The notes: generated from the letters alone by a model not told the origin. Shown: positions 1 through 9,028, counted from the first letter of the stretch. The stretch is DNA of 64,000 nt from Actinomadura macra NBRC 14102 (GCF_001552215.1 NZ_BCQT01000002.1:455866-519865), one strand, 5' to 3'. Translations and numbers: made by a program.

Positions 1-1048
<1,048 letters not shown>

Positions 1049-2140
1049 TCACGGCCGCGTGGCGCGGTGCGGCCAGTAGTTCTCGGCGAAGAGCCTGGCC
1101 ACCAGCTCGCCTCGGCTGGACACGCGTGTCTTGGCGAACACCGTCTTGACGTGGTCGCGGACGGTGTGCGGCGAGATCATCAGCGCGGCGGCGATGCCGC
1201 CGGTGGACAGCCCGCGCGCGATGAGCTGGGTGATCTCCAGCTCCCGGGCGGAGAGCCCGTAGGTCTCGGCGATGATCGGCGCCATGTCGGAGCTGGCGGC
1301 GGGCTGGACGATCACCGCGACGTGGCCGCCGGAGGGGCCGTCCAGGCAGGACGCGTGGCAGACGAGCCACTGGCCTTCGCGGGTGCGGATCCGCACGCGG
1401 GCGGCCCCGCGGTCGTGTCCGGCGGCGACGGCGCGCGCCTGGGCGGCGGTGCCGGCGAGCCAGATCGGCAGCGGCGGACCGAGCGGAGAGGGGGCGGACG
1501 GCCCGTCCGGCAGCAGCGCGAGGTAGTGGCGCGCCTCGTCGTTCATCGAGATCGGCGTGCCGGACGGGTCGAAAAGGATCAGGCCCGGATCCTGCCCCTG
1601 TACGGATCCGGGAGCACTGACGGGGCGGGTGAGCTCGCGCAGCCGCGCGGCCAGGGGTGCGGACAGGCTCGCGACGAGGGAGACCTCGTCCGGCCCGAAC
1701 GGCCCCCGTCCTTCGTCGCGGAACAGGCTGACCACGCCCCACGGACGTCCACCCACGCGCAGGACGGCGCGCAGCTCGTCCCCCACTCCCCGGCGCGCGA
1801 GGAGCTTGCGGTACTGGGCGCTGCGCGCGGGCAGGTCGTCGGTGCTCGCGCGCAGCCCGGCGGCGGGGACGGCGGCGCGCGCCAGCTCGCGGTAGGGGAT
1901 GACGCTCTCCTCCAGCAGCGCGCATTCCCAGTAGGCGAAGCATTCCTCGCCCCGTCCGAGGTTCTCCACCCGCATCGGCGCGGTGACGAGTCCCGTGTCC
2001 GGGTCGGTCGCGGACCAGGCCGCCGCCTGGTACCCCACCAGGCGGCGCAGCCGCGCGGACGTGCCTCTGAAGAGGTCGGAGGCGTCGTGTGCGTGCTTCG
2101 CCCGGTCGAGGATCGTTCGCCGTTCCCGCTGGTCGATCAC
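1049..2140 (-). CDS. GAF-type sensor / LuxR-family transcriptional regulator
   Basis: This 363-residue protein has a GAF-like N-terminal half with no recognisable phospho-acceptor receiver motif, then a second small sensory region (FDPSGTPISMNDEARHYLALL, residues ~190-280). It ends in a clear LuxR-type helix-turn-helix: LSARELEITQLIARGLS followed by IAAALMISPHTVRDHVKTVFAK, residues ~295-345. It is expected to act as a DNA-binding regulator in the cytoplasm; the ligand is unknown. It is divergent from the FAD/NAD(P)-binding protein at 2259 with a 118 bp gap, so it may control that gene. That link is inference from position only. Confidence 0.85.
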   Translation of the reverse strand: MIDQRERRTILDRAKHAHDASDLFRGTSARLRRLVGYQAAAWSATDPDTGLVTAPMRVENLGRGEECFAYWECALLEESVIPYRELARAAVPAAGLRASTDDLPARSAQYRKLLARRGVGDELRAVLRVGGRPWGVVSLFRDEGRGPFGPDEVSLVASLSAPLAARLRELTRPVSAPGSVQGQDPGLILFDPSGTPISMNDEARHYLALLPDGPSAPSPLGPPLPIWLAGTAAQARAVAAGHDRGAARVRIRTREGQWLVCHASCLDGPSGGHVAVIVQPAASSDMAPIIAETYGLSARELEITQLIARGLSTGGIAAALMISPHTVRDHVKTVFAKTRVSSRGELVARLFAENYWPHRATRP

Positions 2141-2258
2141 CCGTCCAGGCTGCCTCGCGTCCGGCGCGGCCTGACCCCCTCACATGGGGGATTCCGGGCT
2201 GGGAGAACCCCGCGCCGAAGGGATGGGACGCGCGTGGGCGGCCGACGACGCTGACGCC

Positions 2259-3707
2259 ATGAACATTGCGATCATCGGGGCCGGTGCCGCCGCCGTCGGG
2301 CTGCTGGACGCACTGGACCCCGCCCTTGTGGAGACCGTCACCGTGTTCGACCCCGCGCCGCTGCCGTGGCGTGGTCGCCCGTACCGGCCCGACCTGGCGT
2401 CCGTCCTCGTCAACGCCCCTCCGGAGATCATGTCGATCCGGGCCGGTGACCGGGACCATTACGCGGGTTGGCTCGACGAGAATGTTCCGGGCGCCTACCT
2501 CGACGAACGGCTCGGACGGCCCGTCCCACCCCGCGCCGTCTACGGGGAGTACCTGGCGGAGACAGCGGAGACGGCCCTCGCCCGTTTCCCCGCCGCGAGG
2601 CTGGTTCAGGAGGCCGTCACCGGGATCTCGCTGGGCGAGCGGCCGGTGGTGGAGACCGCAGGCGCCCGCTACACAGCCGACCAGGTCGTCCTCTGCGTGG
2701 GCGGCGGCACTCCCCGCGACCTCTACGGCCTGACGGGCGTTCCCGGCTTCGTGGCCGATCCGTACCCGCTGGAACAGACCCTCGCGACGATCCCGTCCGG
2801 CCAGGACGTGATCGTTCTCGGCAGCGGCCTGACCGCCGTCGACATCGTCGTCTCGCTCGCCGCGCGCGGGCACACCGGAAGGATCAGCCTGGCGTCGCGC
2901 AGCGGTGCGCTTCCGTACGTCTGGCAACGCCCGGTCGAGACGGAGATCAAACACCTGACGGCCGACCGGCTGCGGGGCCCGGTCACGCTCGGCACCCTGT
3001 CCGACCTGATCCGCCGGGAACTGGCGGAACACCACGAGGACTGGGACGACCTGGCCGCCGCCATCGCCATGCCGCCGGACCCCGTGACGGCCCTGCGCGA
3101 ACAACTCGCCCTGGTGGACGCGCCGCTGCGGGGCCGCCGGATCCTTCAGGAGACGGCGCACACGCTGGGCCCCGCCGTCTGGCGGCTCCTTCCCGAACCC
3201 GACCGGCGGCGGCTGCGCGAGGACCATTTCCGGACGATCACGGGCCTGGCCTCGCCCATGATCCCGGGGAACGCCGCCGTCCTGCTGGAACTGCTGGACG
3301 CCGGCGCCCTGGAACTGCTCTCCGGAATGACCGGGATCGAGGCCGGTTTCCGCCTCGGCCACGCCACCGGGACCCGCGCCGCCGACGTCGTGATCAACGC
3401 CGTCAACCCGCCGCCGCACGCGATCCCCCAGCGCGCCGAGCCGCTCGTCACGTCCCTGCTCGCGCAGGGCGCGTCCCGGCACCTCGACGGCGGTCTCACC
3501 GTCGACACCGGGCATCTCGTCGTCGCCGGACGCGCTGACCCGCGCCTGCACGTGGTGGGTGACCTCGCCGGCGGCGGTCCCTTCATCACTTCGGGCATTG
3601 CCGGCGTGGCCGCCCAGGCCCACCGGACGGCGCGCTCCATCCAAGACCGGTCGGGGGATGAGTCCCCTGACCGGTCTCGGATGAGCGTGGCACTGCGCGA
3701 CGCCTGA
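2259..3707 (+). CDS. FAD/NAD(P)-binding protein (NAD_binding_9-like)
   Basis: A putative flavoprotein of about 482 residues. The chosen ATG gives MNIAIIGAGAAAVGLLDAL, an N-terminal Rossmann beta-alpha-beta fold with GxGxxA; an in-frame ATG at 2184 would only add a non-conserved tail. A second dinucleotide motif, VIVLGSGLTAVDIVVSLAARG, sits near residue 190, and VVGDLAGGGPFITSGIAGVAAQA near the C-terminus is the usual FAD-contacting end of such reductases. Family members are often annotated only as FAD/NAD(P)-binding protein and the substrate is not predictable. It is divergent from the LuxR-type regulator and convergent with the MFS gene, whose stop is 12 bp away. Confidence 0.8.
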   Translation: MNIAIIGAGAAAVGLLDALDPALVETVTVFDPAPLPWRGRPYRPDLASVLVNAPPEIMSIRAGDRDHYAGWLDENVPGAYLDERLGRPVPPRAVYGEYLAETAETALARFPAARLVQEAVTGISLGERPVVETAGARYTADQVVLCVGGGTPRDLYGLTGVPGFVADPYPLEQTLATIPSGQDVIVLGSGLTAVDIVVSLAARGHTGRISLASRSGALPYVWQRPVETEIKHLTADRLRGPVTLGTLSDLIRRELAEHHEDWDDLAAAIAMPPDPVTALREQLALVDAPLRGRRILQETAHTLGPAVWRLLPEPDRRRLREDHFRTITGLASPMIPGNAAVLLELLDAGALELLSGMTGIEAGFRLGHATGTRAADVVINAVNPPPHAIPQRAEPLVTSLLAQGASRHLDGGLTVDTGHLVVAGRADPRLHVVGDLAGGGPFITSGIAGVAAQAHRTARSIQDRSGDESPDRSRMSVALRDA

Positions 3708-3719
3708 GGTCGGCTCAGG

Positions 3720-3767
3720 TCAGGCGCCGAGCTCGTCGGCCGCCGCGGGGCTGCTGTCGCGCAGGAA
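3720..3767. repeat. 48-bp duplicated gene end, copy 1 (inside the MFS gene)
   Basis: Positions 3720-3767 match 7441-7488 at 46 of 48 bases, in the same orientation and reading frame. Both copies encode a C-terminal peptide of the form FLRDSSxxAADELGA plus stop. In the DUF3151 gene at 7441 this ending continues smoothly from the preceding family sequence. In the MFS protein it follows a low-complexity Pro/Gly/Ala tail, so this copy looks like the acquired one. Confidence 0.85.
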
Positions 3768-5033
3768 GGACGTGCCCCTGCCGGCGTCGGGCGCCGGGCC
3801 GCCTGCCGGGCCCGGCGCCGTGGCCAGGGAACGGCTGCCGGAGCGGGTGAACAGGCAGAACGCGACGGTGACGGCGCTGACCGCGGCCAGGAACGTCCAG
3901 GCGGCGGCGTATCCGGGGCCGTCCACGATGTGCCCGAACGCCCAGGGCAGGACGAACCCGCCGACGGCCGAAATGGTGAGCATGAGCCCGATGGCGGTGC
4001 CGATGTTCTCCGGCGCGAGACCCTTCATGCCGCCCGGGACGGTCTGCCAGACCGCGAAGACGAAGTTGAACATGAACCCGACACCGAACGCGGGGATCCA
4101 GAACGTGTGCGGGCCGGACAGCGGGATGCAGGCCAGCGCCACCGCCTCCAGGACGGCGCCGGCGGCGAACAGGGTCCGCGGGCTCAGGTAGCGGTCGGCG
4201 AGCCAGCCCGCGGCGATGCTGCCGGGGACGCCGGCGATGCCGATGAGGAAGGCGGCCGCGCCCACCTGGTCGCCGGGAATGTGCCGGTCGTCGCCGTAGC
4301 CCGAGATCAGCTGGGAGGCGCCGAGGTAGGAGCCGTACGCGCCGAAGAACGCCAGGCCGTACAGCCAGATGTCCTTGTTGAACAGGGCCTGCTGGAGGCC
4401 GGCGCGGGTCAGGTGGGCGCCGGCGAGGGGACCGGCGTCGCGCGGCACCCGGAAGAACAGCGCGCTGACCGCGGCGACCACGAGGCACAGCACGCCGCCG
4501 ATGACGATCGACGTCCGCCAGGAGGTGGCGTCGGTGAGGTCGGCGAAGGCGTACAGGCCGAGCGCGGTGCCGACGCTGAAGGCGGCCGAGGAGATGCCGA
4601 GCGCGAGGGCGTGCTGGTGGTCGCGGAACCAGATGCTGACAGCGGCGATGCCGACCGCGGCGAAGACGGACGCGCCGACGCCCGCGACGGCGCGCCACAG
4701 CACCAGTTGCGCGAAGGACGTCGACGTCGCCGACAGCAGCGATCCCGCCGCCTCGATCGCGAGACCGAGCGCGAGCGTCCGGCGCAGGCCCCACTTGGTG
4801 GCGAGCAGGCCGCCGGGGATGTGCAGGATGCCGTACGCGGCGACGAACACCGAGATGAGGAACGCCACGTCCGGGATCGGCTTGTCGAACTCCTTCCCGA
4901 TCGCGGGGAAGCCGGTGGAGATGTCGAACCAGTTGATGGTCATGGCGATGAATCCGGCGGAGACGATCGCGAGCATGACCCATCGGGTGGCCGGCGGGTC
5001 GTTTTCGGGCATGGTGGGACCTGGGTCGCGCAT
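3720..5033 (-). CDS. MFS transporter of the heteroaromatic-degradation operon
   Basis: A 437-residue inner-membrane permease. Twelve hydrophobic segments can be followed from WVMLAIVSAGFIAMTINWF to AAWTFLAAVSAVTVAFCLF, with the MFS loop motif GLLATKWGLRRTLALG between helices 2 and 3. The ATG at 5033 has an AGGAG 8 nt upstream. It is last in a minus-strand operon after the FAD monooxygenase and the Hod-like dioxygenase, 200 bp downstream of the latter, so it probably imports or exports that pathway's substrate (inference). Its last ~16 residues are a duplicate of the DUF3151 protein's C-terminus. Confidence 0.85.
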   Translation of the reverse strand: MRDPGPTMPENDPPATRWVMLAIVSAGFIAMTINWFDISTGFPAIGKEFDKPIPDVAFLISVFVAAYGILHIPGGLLATKWGLRRTLALGLAIEAAGSLLSATSTSFAQLVLWRAVAGVGASVFAAVGIAAVSIWFRDHQHALALGISSAAFSVGTALGLYAFADLTDATSWRTSIVIGGVLCLVVAAVSALFFRVPRDAGPLAGAHLTRAGLQQALFNKDIWLYGLAFFGAYGSYLGASQLISGYGDDRHIPGDQVGAAAFLIGIAGVPGSIAAGWLADRYLSPRTLFAAGAVLEAVALACIPLSGPHTFWIPAFGVGFMFNFVFAVWQTVPGGMKGLAPENIGTAIGLMLTISAVGGFVLPWAFGHIVDGPGYAAAWTFLAAVSAVTVAFCLFTRSGSRSLATAPGPAGGPAPDAGRGTSFLRDSSPAAADELGA

Positions 5034-5233
5034 GGTGGGCTCCTTGCGGGGACGGAACGGCAGGTGAGCGGTTGGGAAGCCTGAGGCCGGCCGGCTCCGT
5101 CAGGACGTCCGCGTAAGGGGAGCGGTGGAGTGCAGGAACACCTCGGCGTCGTCCCGGTCCGGGACCGCCTGCGTCCTCACCGGCGGTGGGTGTCCGCCAT
5201 GCGGTGCGGTGTCCTGCAAAGAGGATGACGTGG

Positions 5234-6049
5234 TCAGCCCTGGACGAGGTGACCGCGGATCTCGGCGGCGACCTTGTCGGGGACGTCGAGGGTCGGGAAG
5301 TGCGTCGGGCCGCCGAGCACGTGGTAGTCGAACCACGGGTGCCCGGCGCGGAACTCGATCTGCGCGCGCTCGTACTCGGGGTCGGTGGGCTGGGAGAACA
5401 GGTGCTTGACCGGACGGGGTTCGGTGAGGCCGGCCATCCGCTGGAGCGGGGAGCCGAACTCGGCGTAGGCGCCCGCGATGACCCGGCAGGAGCGGGCCCA
5501 CATCTCGAACCCGAACCCGGACATCTCCTCGTCCAGGTGGCGCCGCACACGCTCGTGGTCCCGGCCGTTCAGCCACACCTCGTACAGGTTCCGCCTGCCC
5601 TCGATCCAGCGGGCCGGGTCCTGGATGGCGGCGAGCCCGGCGGCGAACTCCGGAGCCGGGGGAGTCATCAACCAGTCGGCGACGAGGATCCGCGGCACGC
5701 GCGCGGTGCCGACACGCTCGGCGATCTCCAGGAGCGCCCAGCCTCCGTGCGAGTGGGACAGCGGGAGGAAACGGTCGACGCCGAGGGCGTCCAGGACGGC
5801 GATGGTGTCGGCGGCCTGCTCGCGGTAGCCGAAGTCGGCGACCGGGGTGCGGTCCTCGCCGTGCCCGCGCCAGTCGACGCACAGAACGCGCAGATCGTCG
5901 CTCAGGAACGGAACGAGTTGGTCGAAGAGCCGATGGTCGTGGCACCAGCCGCTCAGGAGCACGACGGTGGGCGCCCCCCGCGGCCCCTGGTCCTGGTAGC
6001 TGATCGGGTTGCCGTCGATCCAGAGGGTCTTCAGGTCGGTGTGGGTCAT
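5234..6049 (-). CDS. Hod/Qdo-type cofactor-independent 2,4-dioxygenase (alpha/beta-hydrolase fold)
   Basis: The family cleaves the N-heteroaromatic ring of 3-hydroxy-4(1H)-quinolones with O2 and without metal or cofactor, releasing carbon monoxide. The 271-residue sequence matches the known length (~276) and keeps the diagnostic residues: GWCHDH with Trp35/His37, the nucleophile elbow SHSHGGW with Ser100 between His99 and His101, ADWLM with Asp125, and GGPTHFP with His250. HxSxHGGW is characteristic of Hod/Qdo/AqdC rather than ordinary esterases. An AGAGGAAGG ribosome site precedes the ATG. It starts 9 bp after the FAD monooxygenase stop, so the two are translationally close. The natural substrate (alkylquinolone signal, quinaldine or another) is not determined. 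Confidence 0.85.
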   Translation of the reverse strand: MTHTDLKTLWIDGNPISYQDQGPRGAPTVVLLSGWCHDHRLFDQLVPFLSDDLRVLCVDWRGHGEDRTPVADFGYREQAADTIAVLDALGVDRFLPLSHSHGGWALLEIAERVGTARVPRILVADWLMTPPAPEFAAGLAAIQDPARWIEGRRNLYEVWLNGRDHERVRRHLDEEMSGFGFEMWARSCRVIAGAYAEFGSPLQRMAGLTEPRPVKHLFSQPTDPEYERAQIEFRAGHPWFDYHVLGGPTHFPTLDVPDKVAAEIRGHLVQG

Positions 6050-6058
6050 GCCTTCCTC

Positions 6059-7219
6059 TCAGTGGCCGCCGGCGAACCGGCCCGCGCCGGTCGGGACCGT
6101 CAGTGCCGCCCGCAGCCGGGACGCGCCGAGACGCGGCAGGTACCTGCTGCCCTTCAGCAGGGACGCGCGGGCGGCGTCGGGAACGTAGTTGAGCCGGCCG
6201 AGCCGGTGGGACCAGCGCTGGGTGTGCTCGACCGTCGGCCGTTCGGCGTACTCCCAGTCGCGGAGCAACTGGTCGACGGGGGCGGCGGAGCCGCTGAGGG
6301 CGTCGGCCAGGCCGAGGGCGCTCATCATCGCGCAGCCGCCGCCCTGCCCGAGGTAGGGCGGCTGCGCGTGCGCGGCGTCGCCGAGGAACGCCAGCCTGCC
6401 CATGGACCAGCGGGTGAGGGTGAGGAACTGGAAGGTGTCCCAGCGCCCCGGGAGCCCGGCGCATGCGCTCAGCAGGGTCTCCAGATGGGGGAACGAGCGG
6501 ATCCACGCCGCGGTGTCGACCGGTATGCGGCTCGCCGCCCGGTCCCGCTCGTCGGCGACGAGGGCGACGTACAGGCTGCTCTCGCTGCTGGGCGTGTACA
6601 GGACGCGGCGCCGTCCACTGAAGTACTCGATGTACTTGCCCTGATCCTGTTCAGCCACGAACCCGGACGAGCGAGGCACCGTGAGCCGCGTCGCGCCCTG
6701 CCTCGCCTGGGCGCGGTGGGCCACGATGTCGTACTGGCCGCGGATCCGGGAGTTCACCCCGTCCGCGGCGAGCACGACGTCGGCGCGGGACGCCTCACCG
6801 GAACGCGTGATGACGCGGCCGTCGGGGCTCGCCTCGACGACCTCCGAGCCGGTGCGGATGTCCACCCCGGCCTTCTCGGCGCCGCCGATGAGCGTGCTGA
6901 TCAGGTGATCCCGCATGATGGTGAGCACGCGCGCCTGGCCGGGCCCGTTGATGGGCACCTCCTCGACGACGCGGTCGCGGTGGTCGCGGGTCTCCAGCAC
7001 CGGGCCGACGTGCGCGTTGAACGCGGCCTCCTCGTACAGGCCCAATGCCTCCAGCGTGGCCAGGCCGTTGCCCCACACGTAGATGCCGGCGCCGATCGCG
7101 CGGATCTCGGTGTCGCGCTCGTGCAGGCGCACCGACCAGCCACGCTGAGCCAGCGCGGTCGCGGCGGTGAGCCCGGCCAGCCCGGCCCCGATCACTTCCG
7201 CGGTCTTCCTCGGCTGCAC
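6059..7219 (-). CDS. FAD-dependent aromatic monooxygenase (PHBH-type)
   Basis: Predicted to hydroxylate an aromatic ring using NAD(P)H and O2. The 386-residue protein has the N-terminal FAD motif AEVIGAGLAGLTAATALAQRG, the DGVNSRIR motif (~residue 155) and the GDAAHAQPPYLGQGGG motif (~residue 280), all in the family order. The start is a GTG with GGGAGGAAA 6 nt upstream. It is first in the operon with the Hod-like dioxygenase. In Rhodococcus aqd clusters an analogous FAD monooxygenase makes the 3-hydroxy-quinolone that the dioxygenase opens, and the same two-step logic is likely here (inference). The promoter region upstream contains two palindromes. Confidence 0.85.
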   Translation of the reverse strand: MQPRKTAEVIGAGLAGLTAATALAQRGWSVRLHERDTEIRAIGAGIYVWGNGLATLEALGLYEEAAFNAHVGPVLETRDHRDRVVEEVPINGPGQARVLTIMRDHLISTLIGGAEKAGVDIRTGSEVVEASPDGRVITRSGEASRADVVLAADGVNSRIRGQYDIVAHRAQARQGATRLTVPRSSGFVAEQDQGKYIEYFSGRRRVLYTPSSESSLYVALVADERDRAASRIPVDTAAWIRSFPHLETLLSACAGLPGRWDTFQFLTLTRWSMGRLAFLGDAAHAQPPYLGQGGGCAMMSALGLADALSGSAAPVDQLLRDWEYAERPTVEHTQRWSHRLGRLNYVPDAARASLLKGSRYLPRLGASRLRAALTVPTGAGRFAGGH

Positions 7220-7240
7220 GGTCGTTTCCTCCCGGTCGGG

Positions 7241-7253
7241 TGATGCGGCATCA
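7241..7253. promoter_or_regulatory. Small palindrome upstream of the monooxygenase operon
   Basis: TGATGC-G-GCATCA is a perfect 6-bp inverted repeat about 20 bp before the monooxygenase start. A partial second copy (TGTGATGCAG) follows at 7260. It is a plausible repressor half-site pair, but no regulator gene lies adjacent. Confidence 0.35.
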
Positions 7254-7316
7254 GGTGTGGTGTGATGCAGACCATCTTGTGACCAGGGCTCATACCTGAC
7301 TAATGCTTCTTTCGCA

Positions 7317-7358
7317 GAAGGGCATAACGAGACGGCTATACGTCTCGTTATGCCCTTC
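7317..7358. promoter_or_regulatory. Perfect 18-bp inverted repeat (operator or terminator)
   Basis: GAAGGGCATAACGAGACG (7317-7334) is the exact reverse complement of 7341-7358, with a 6-nt GCTATA loop. It is 98 bp upstream of the monooxygenase start and 82 bp after the DUF3151 stop. It could terminate the DUF3151 transcript or act as an operator for the catabolic operon. The absence of a T-run and the AT-rich core leave both possible. Confidence 0.6.
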
Positions 7359-7440
7359 AGCCACTTCGACCCAGATCGCCGATCCTGACCGGCTTCTGCG
7401 CGCTAGAAGACTCGCCGACGCTCCAGAGCGGGATCGGACC

Positions 7441-7488
7441 TCAGGCGCCGAGCTCGTCGGCCGCCGTGGCGCTGCTGTCGCGCAGGAA
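7441..7488. repeat. 48-bp duplicated gene end, copy 2 (end of the DUF3151 gene)
   Basis: Partner of 3720-3767 with two mismatches, at the 27th and 30th bases. It ends at the stop codon. The flanks on both sides differ, so the duplicated block is sharply bounded. Confidence 0.85.
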
Positions 7489-7860
7489 CGTCTTGCACCG
7501 CTCGGCCTCGTCGTCCTCGCCGATCGCGGCGGCGGCCCGGCCGAGGGCGTGCAGGGCCCGCAGGAAGCCCCGGTTCGGCTCGTGCTCCCACGGTACGGGC
7601 CCCTGCCCCCTCCAACCGGCCCGGCGCAGCTGGTCGAGGCCCCGGTGGTAGCCGGTGCGCGCGAACGCGTAGGAGTCGATGACACCGCCCCTGGCGAAGG
7701 CACGGTCGGCCAGCTCGGCCCACGCCCCCGGGTGATCCGGGTGACGCGCGGCCACCTCGAACGGGTCCACGCCGTTCGCCAGGGCCTCGCGGGCCTCTGC
7801 GTTGTCCGGCAGTTCGGTCGGAGGCAGGCCGCCGAGCAGGTTCTGGGTCATGCGGGTCAT
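7441..7860 (-). CDS. DUF3151 family protein
   Basis: A 139-residue cytoplasmic protein of the actinobacterial DUF3151 family, function unknown. Recognised from NLLGGLPPTELP, VDPFEVAARHPDHPGAWAELAD and the SYAFARTGYHRGLDQLRRAGWRGQGPVPW stretch ending in EHEPNRGFLRALHALGRAA (helical, TPR-like). The start could be ATG 7860 (MTRMTQ) or ATG 7851 (MTQ). In many actinobacteria this gene lies near fba, as it does here. Its 3' end is the apparent source of the duplicated tail on the MFS gene at 3720. Confidence 0.85.
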   Translation of the reverse strand: MTRMTQNLLGGLPPTELPDNAEAREALANGVDPFEVAARHPDHPGAWAELADRAFARGGVIDSYAFARTGYHRGLDQLRRAGWRGQGPVPWEHEPNRGFLRALHALGRAAAAIGEDDEAERCKTFLRDSSATAADELGA

Positions 7861-7907
7861 CGTAAGTCGACGTGGCCCGTCCGCATCAACCCGGGTGGCA
7901 TGCGTGG

Positions 7908-8456
7908 TCACGGCATGGGCAGCGGCAACCGGAACCGCGTGGCGCCCTCCGCGGTCCGGGACGTCGCCGTGGGCCACGCGTCGCGGACGGCGAGAACCAC
8001 CTCCCGGTTGGTCTGGATGACGTCCGCGCGGAACTCGGTGATCCCCCGCCGTCCGGCCAGCCCGGCGAGGTCGGCCACCAGCCGCCCCCCGATTCCGCAC
8101 CGCTGCCAGGGATCGGCGACCAGCACGGCGATCTCCGCCCGCCACGTCGATTGATCGTCCCGGACGTACTCGGCGATCCCGATGATCTCGCCCGCCAGCA
8201 ACGCGACCATGGCCTCCCGGTCCCAGTGGTCGAGCCGGTCCATCGCCCGGACGTAGTGATCGGGGATGCGCGGCGTCCCCGAGAAGAACCGCAGATAGAG
8301 GCTGTTCCTGGACAGATGCCTCGACATTCGCCGCAGCCGCTCCCGGTCCCCCACCCCGTACGGCCGGACCCGCACGTCCTCCAGGGTGGGCACCCCAGGC
8401 CACCCAGAAACCGGCGAAACGACCCGAGCAGCCCCGCGAACATCGAGTTGCGTCAT
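7908..8456 (-). CDS. GNAT family N-acetyltransferase
   Basis: Transfers an acetyl group from acetyl-CoA to an unknown amine. The core fold is visible as VRVRPYGVGDRERLRRMSRHL, then MVALLAGEIIGIAEYV, and the acetyl-CoA-binding motif VADPWQRCGIGGRLVADLAGLA (Q/RxxGxG/A). I place the start at ATG 8456 (MTQLDV), which gives about 182 residues. An upstream ATG at 8504 is in frame, and a GTG nearer the domain is also possible. A GTTGC-N5-GCAAC operator overlaps the chosen start codon, implying tight, probably leaderless, repression. Confidence 0.75.
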   Translation of the reverse strand: MTQLDVRGAARVVSPVSGWPGVPTLEDVRVRPYGVGDRERLRRMSRHLSRNSLYLRFFSGTPRIPDHYVRAMDRLDHWDREAMVALLAGEIIGIAEYVRDDQSTWRAEIAVLVADPWQRCGIGGRLVADLAGLAGRRGITEFRADVIQTNREVVLAVRDAWPTATSRTAEGATRFRLPLPMP

Positions 8457-8494
8457 GCAACCCATTGCACCGCACAAAGTTGCGTGAAGCAACT
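8447..8494. promoter_or_regulatory. Two phased GTTGC-N5-GCAAC operators
   Basis: GTTGCGTCATGCAAC (8447-8461) and AGTTGCGTGAAGCAACT (8478-8494) share the same arms. The cores start 32 bp apart, about three helical turns. They sit on the start of the GNAT gene and 53 bp downstream of the HxlR gene's stop. The form TTGC-N5-GCAA resembles MarR/HxlR-type sites, so the HxlR protein at 8547 is the natural candidate binder (inference). Confidence 0.6.
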
Positions 8495-8546
8495 GGAGTT
8501 TCATGCCTGGCAGGCTTGGGGGCCACACCTGCCGTGCTGGCTGGGG

Positions 8547-8996
8547 TCAGAGTCCTGGGCCGGGGCGGGGTTCTACGTCGCTGGGGCCTAGGTGTGCGTC
8601 GCAGGTGTCGCAGGTGAAGCGGGGGGTGAGGATGCCGGGGCAGCCCTGGTGGCCTATGAGCAGGGGTGGGCCGTCGGGGGCGTAGTGGCGGTCCCCCCAC
8701 ATCAGGAGGGTCATCATGGCGGGCCACAGTTCGACGCCCTTGCGGGTGAGGCGGTATTCGAAGCGTTCGGGGCGGTCCTGGTAGGGGACGCGGCGCATGA
8801 TGCCCTCGTCGCACAGGCGGGAGAGGCGTTCGGTCAGGACGTTGCGGGCCACGCCCAGGGCGTCCTGGAAGTCGTCGAAGCGCCGGATGCCCTCGAAGGC
8901 GCTGCGGATCACGAGCAGGGTCCAGCGGTCGCCCACGACCTCCAGGGAGCGGGCGATCGAGCAGTTCTGTGACTCGTACGTGCGGGGCAGTGCCAC
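8547..8996 (-). CDS. HxlR-family winged-helix regulator with C-terminal Cys motif
   Basis: A 149-residue DNA-binding regulator. The HxlR hallmark is the N-terminal CSIARSLEVVGDRWTLLVIRSAFEGIRRFDDFQ with Cys12, then the winged helix LTERLSRLCDEGIMRRVPYQ and RPERFEYRLTRKG. Beyond the usual ~110 residues, a C-terminal extension contains GCPG and CDTCDAHLG, a likely metal or redox site seen in some HxlR proteins. It is followed 90 bp on by the GNAT gene and the paired operators, in the same direction. Confidence 0.88.
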   Translation of the reverse strand: MALPRTYESQNCSIARSLEVVGDRWTLLVIRSAFEGIRRFDDFQDALGVARNVLTERLSRLCDEGIMRRVPYQDRPERFEYRLTRKGVELWPAMMTLLMWGDRHYAPDGPPLLIGHQGCPGILTPRFTCDTCDAHLGPSDVEPRPGPGL

Positions 8997-9028
8997 GCCT
9001 TCGAGGTTACCGGAGTCCTGTCATGAAA

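Noticed and set aside
5100..6506. A 468-codon minus-strand frame overlapping the Hod-like dioxygenase and the FAD monooxygenase
   Set aside because: It is in a different frame from two well-supported enzymes and is Arg/Pro-rich.
7441..8814. A 457-codon frame joining DUF3151, the GNAT antisense frame and part of the HxlR gene
   Set aside because: Only the last 139 codons are DUF3151-like. The rest runs through the GNAT and HxlR genes in the wrong frame.
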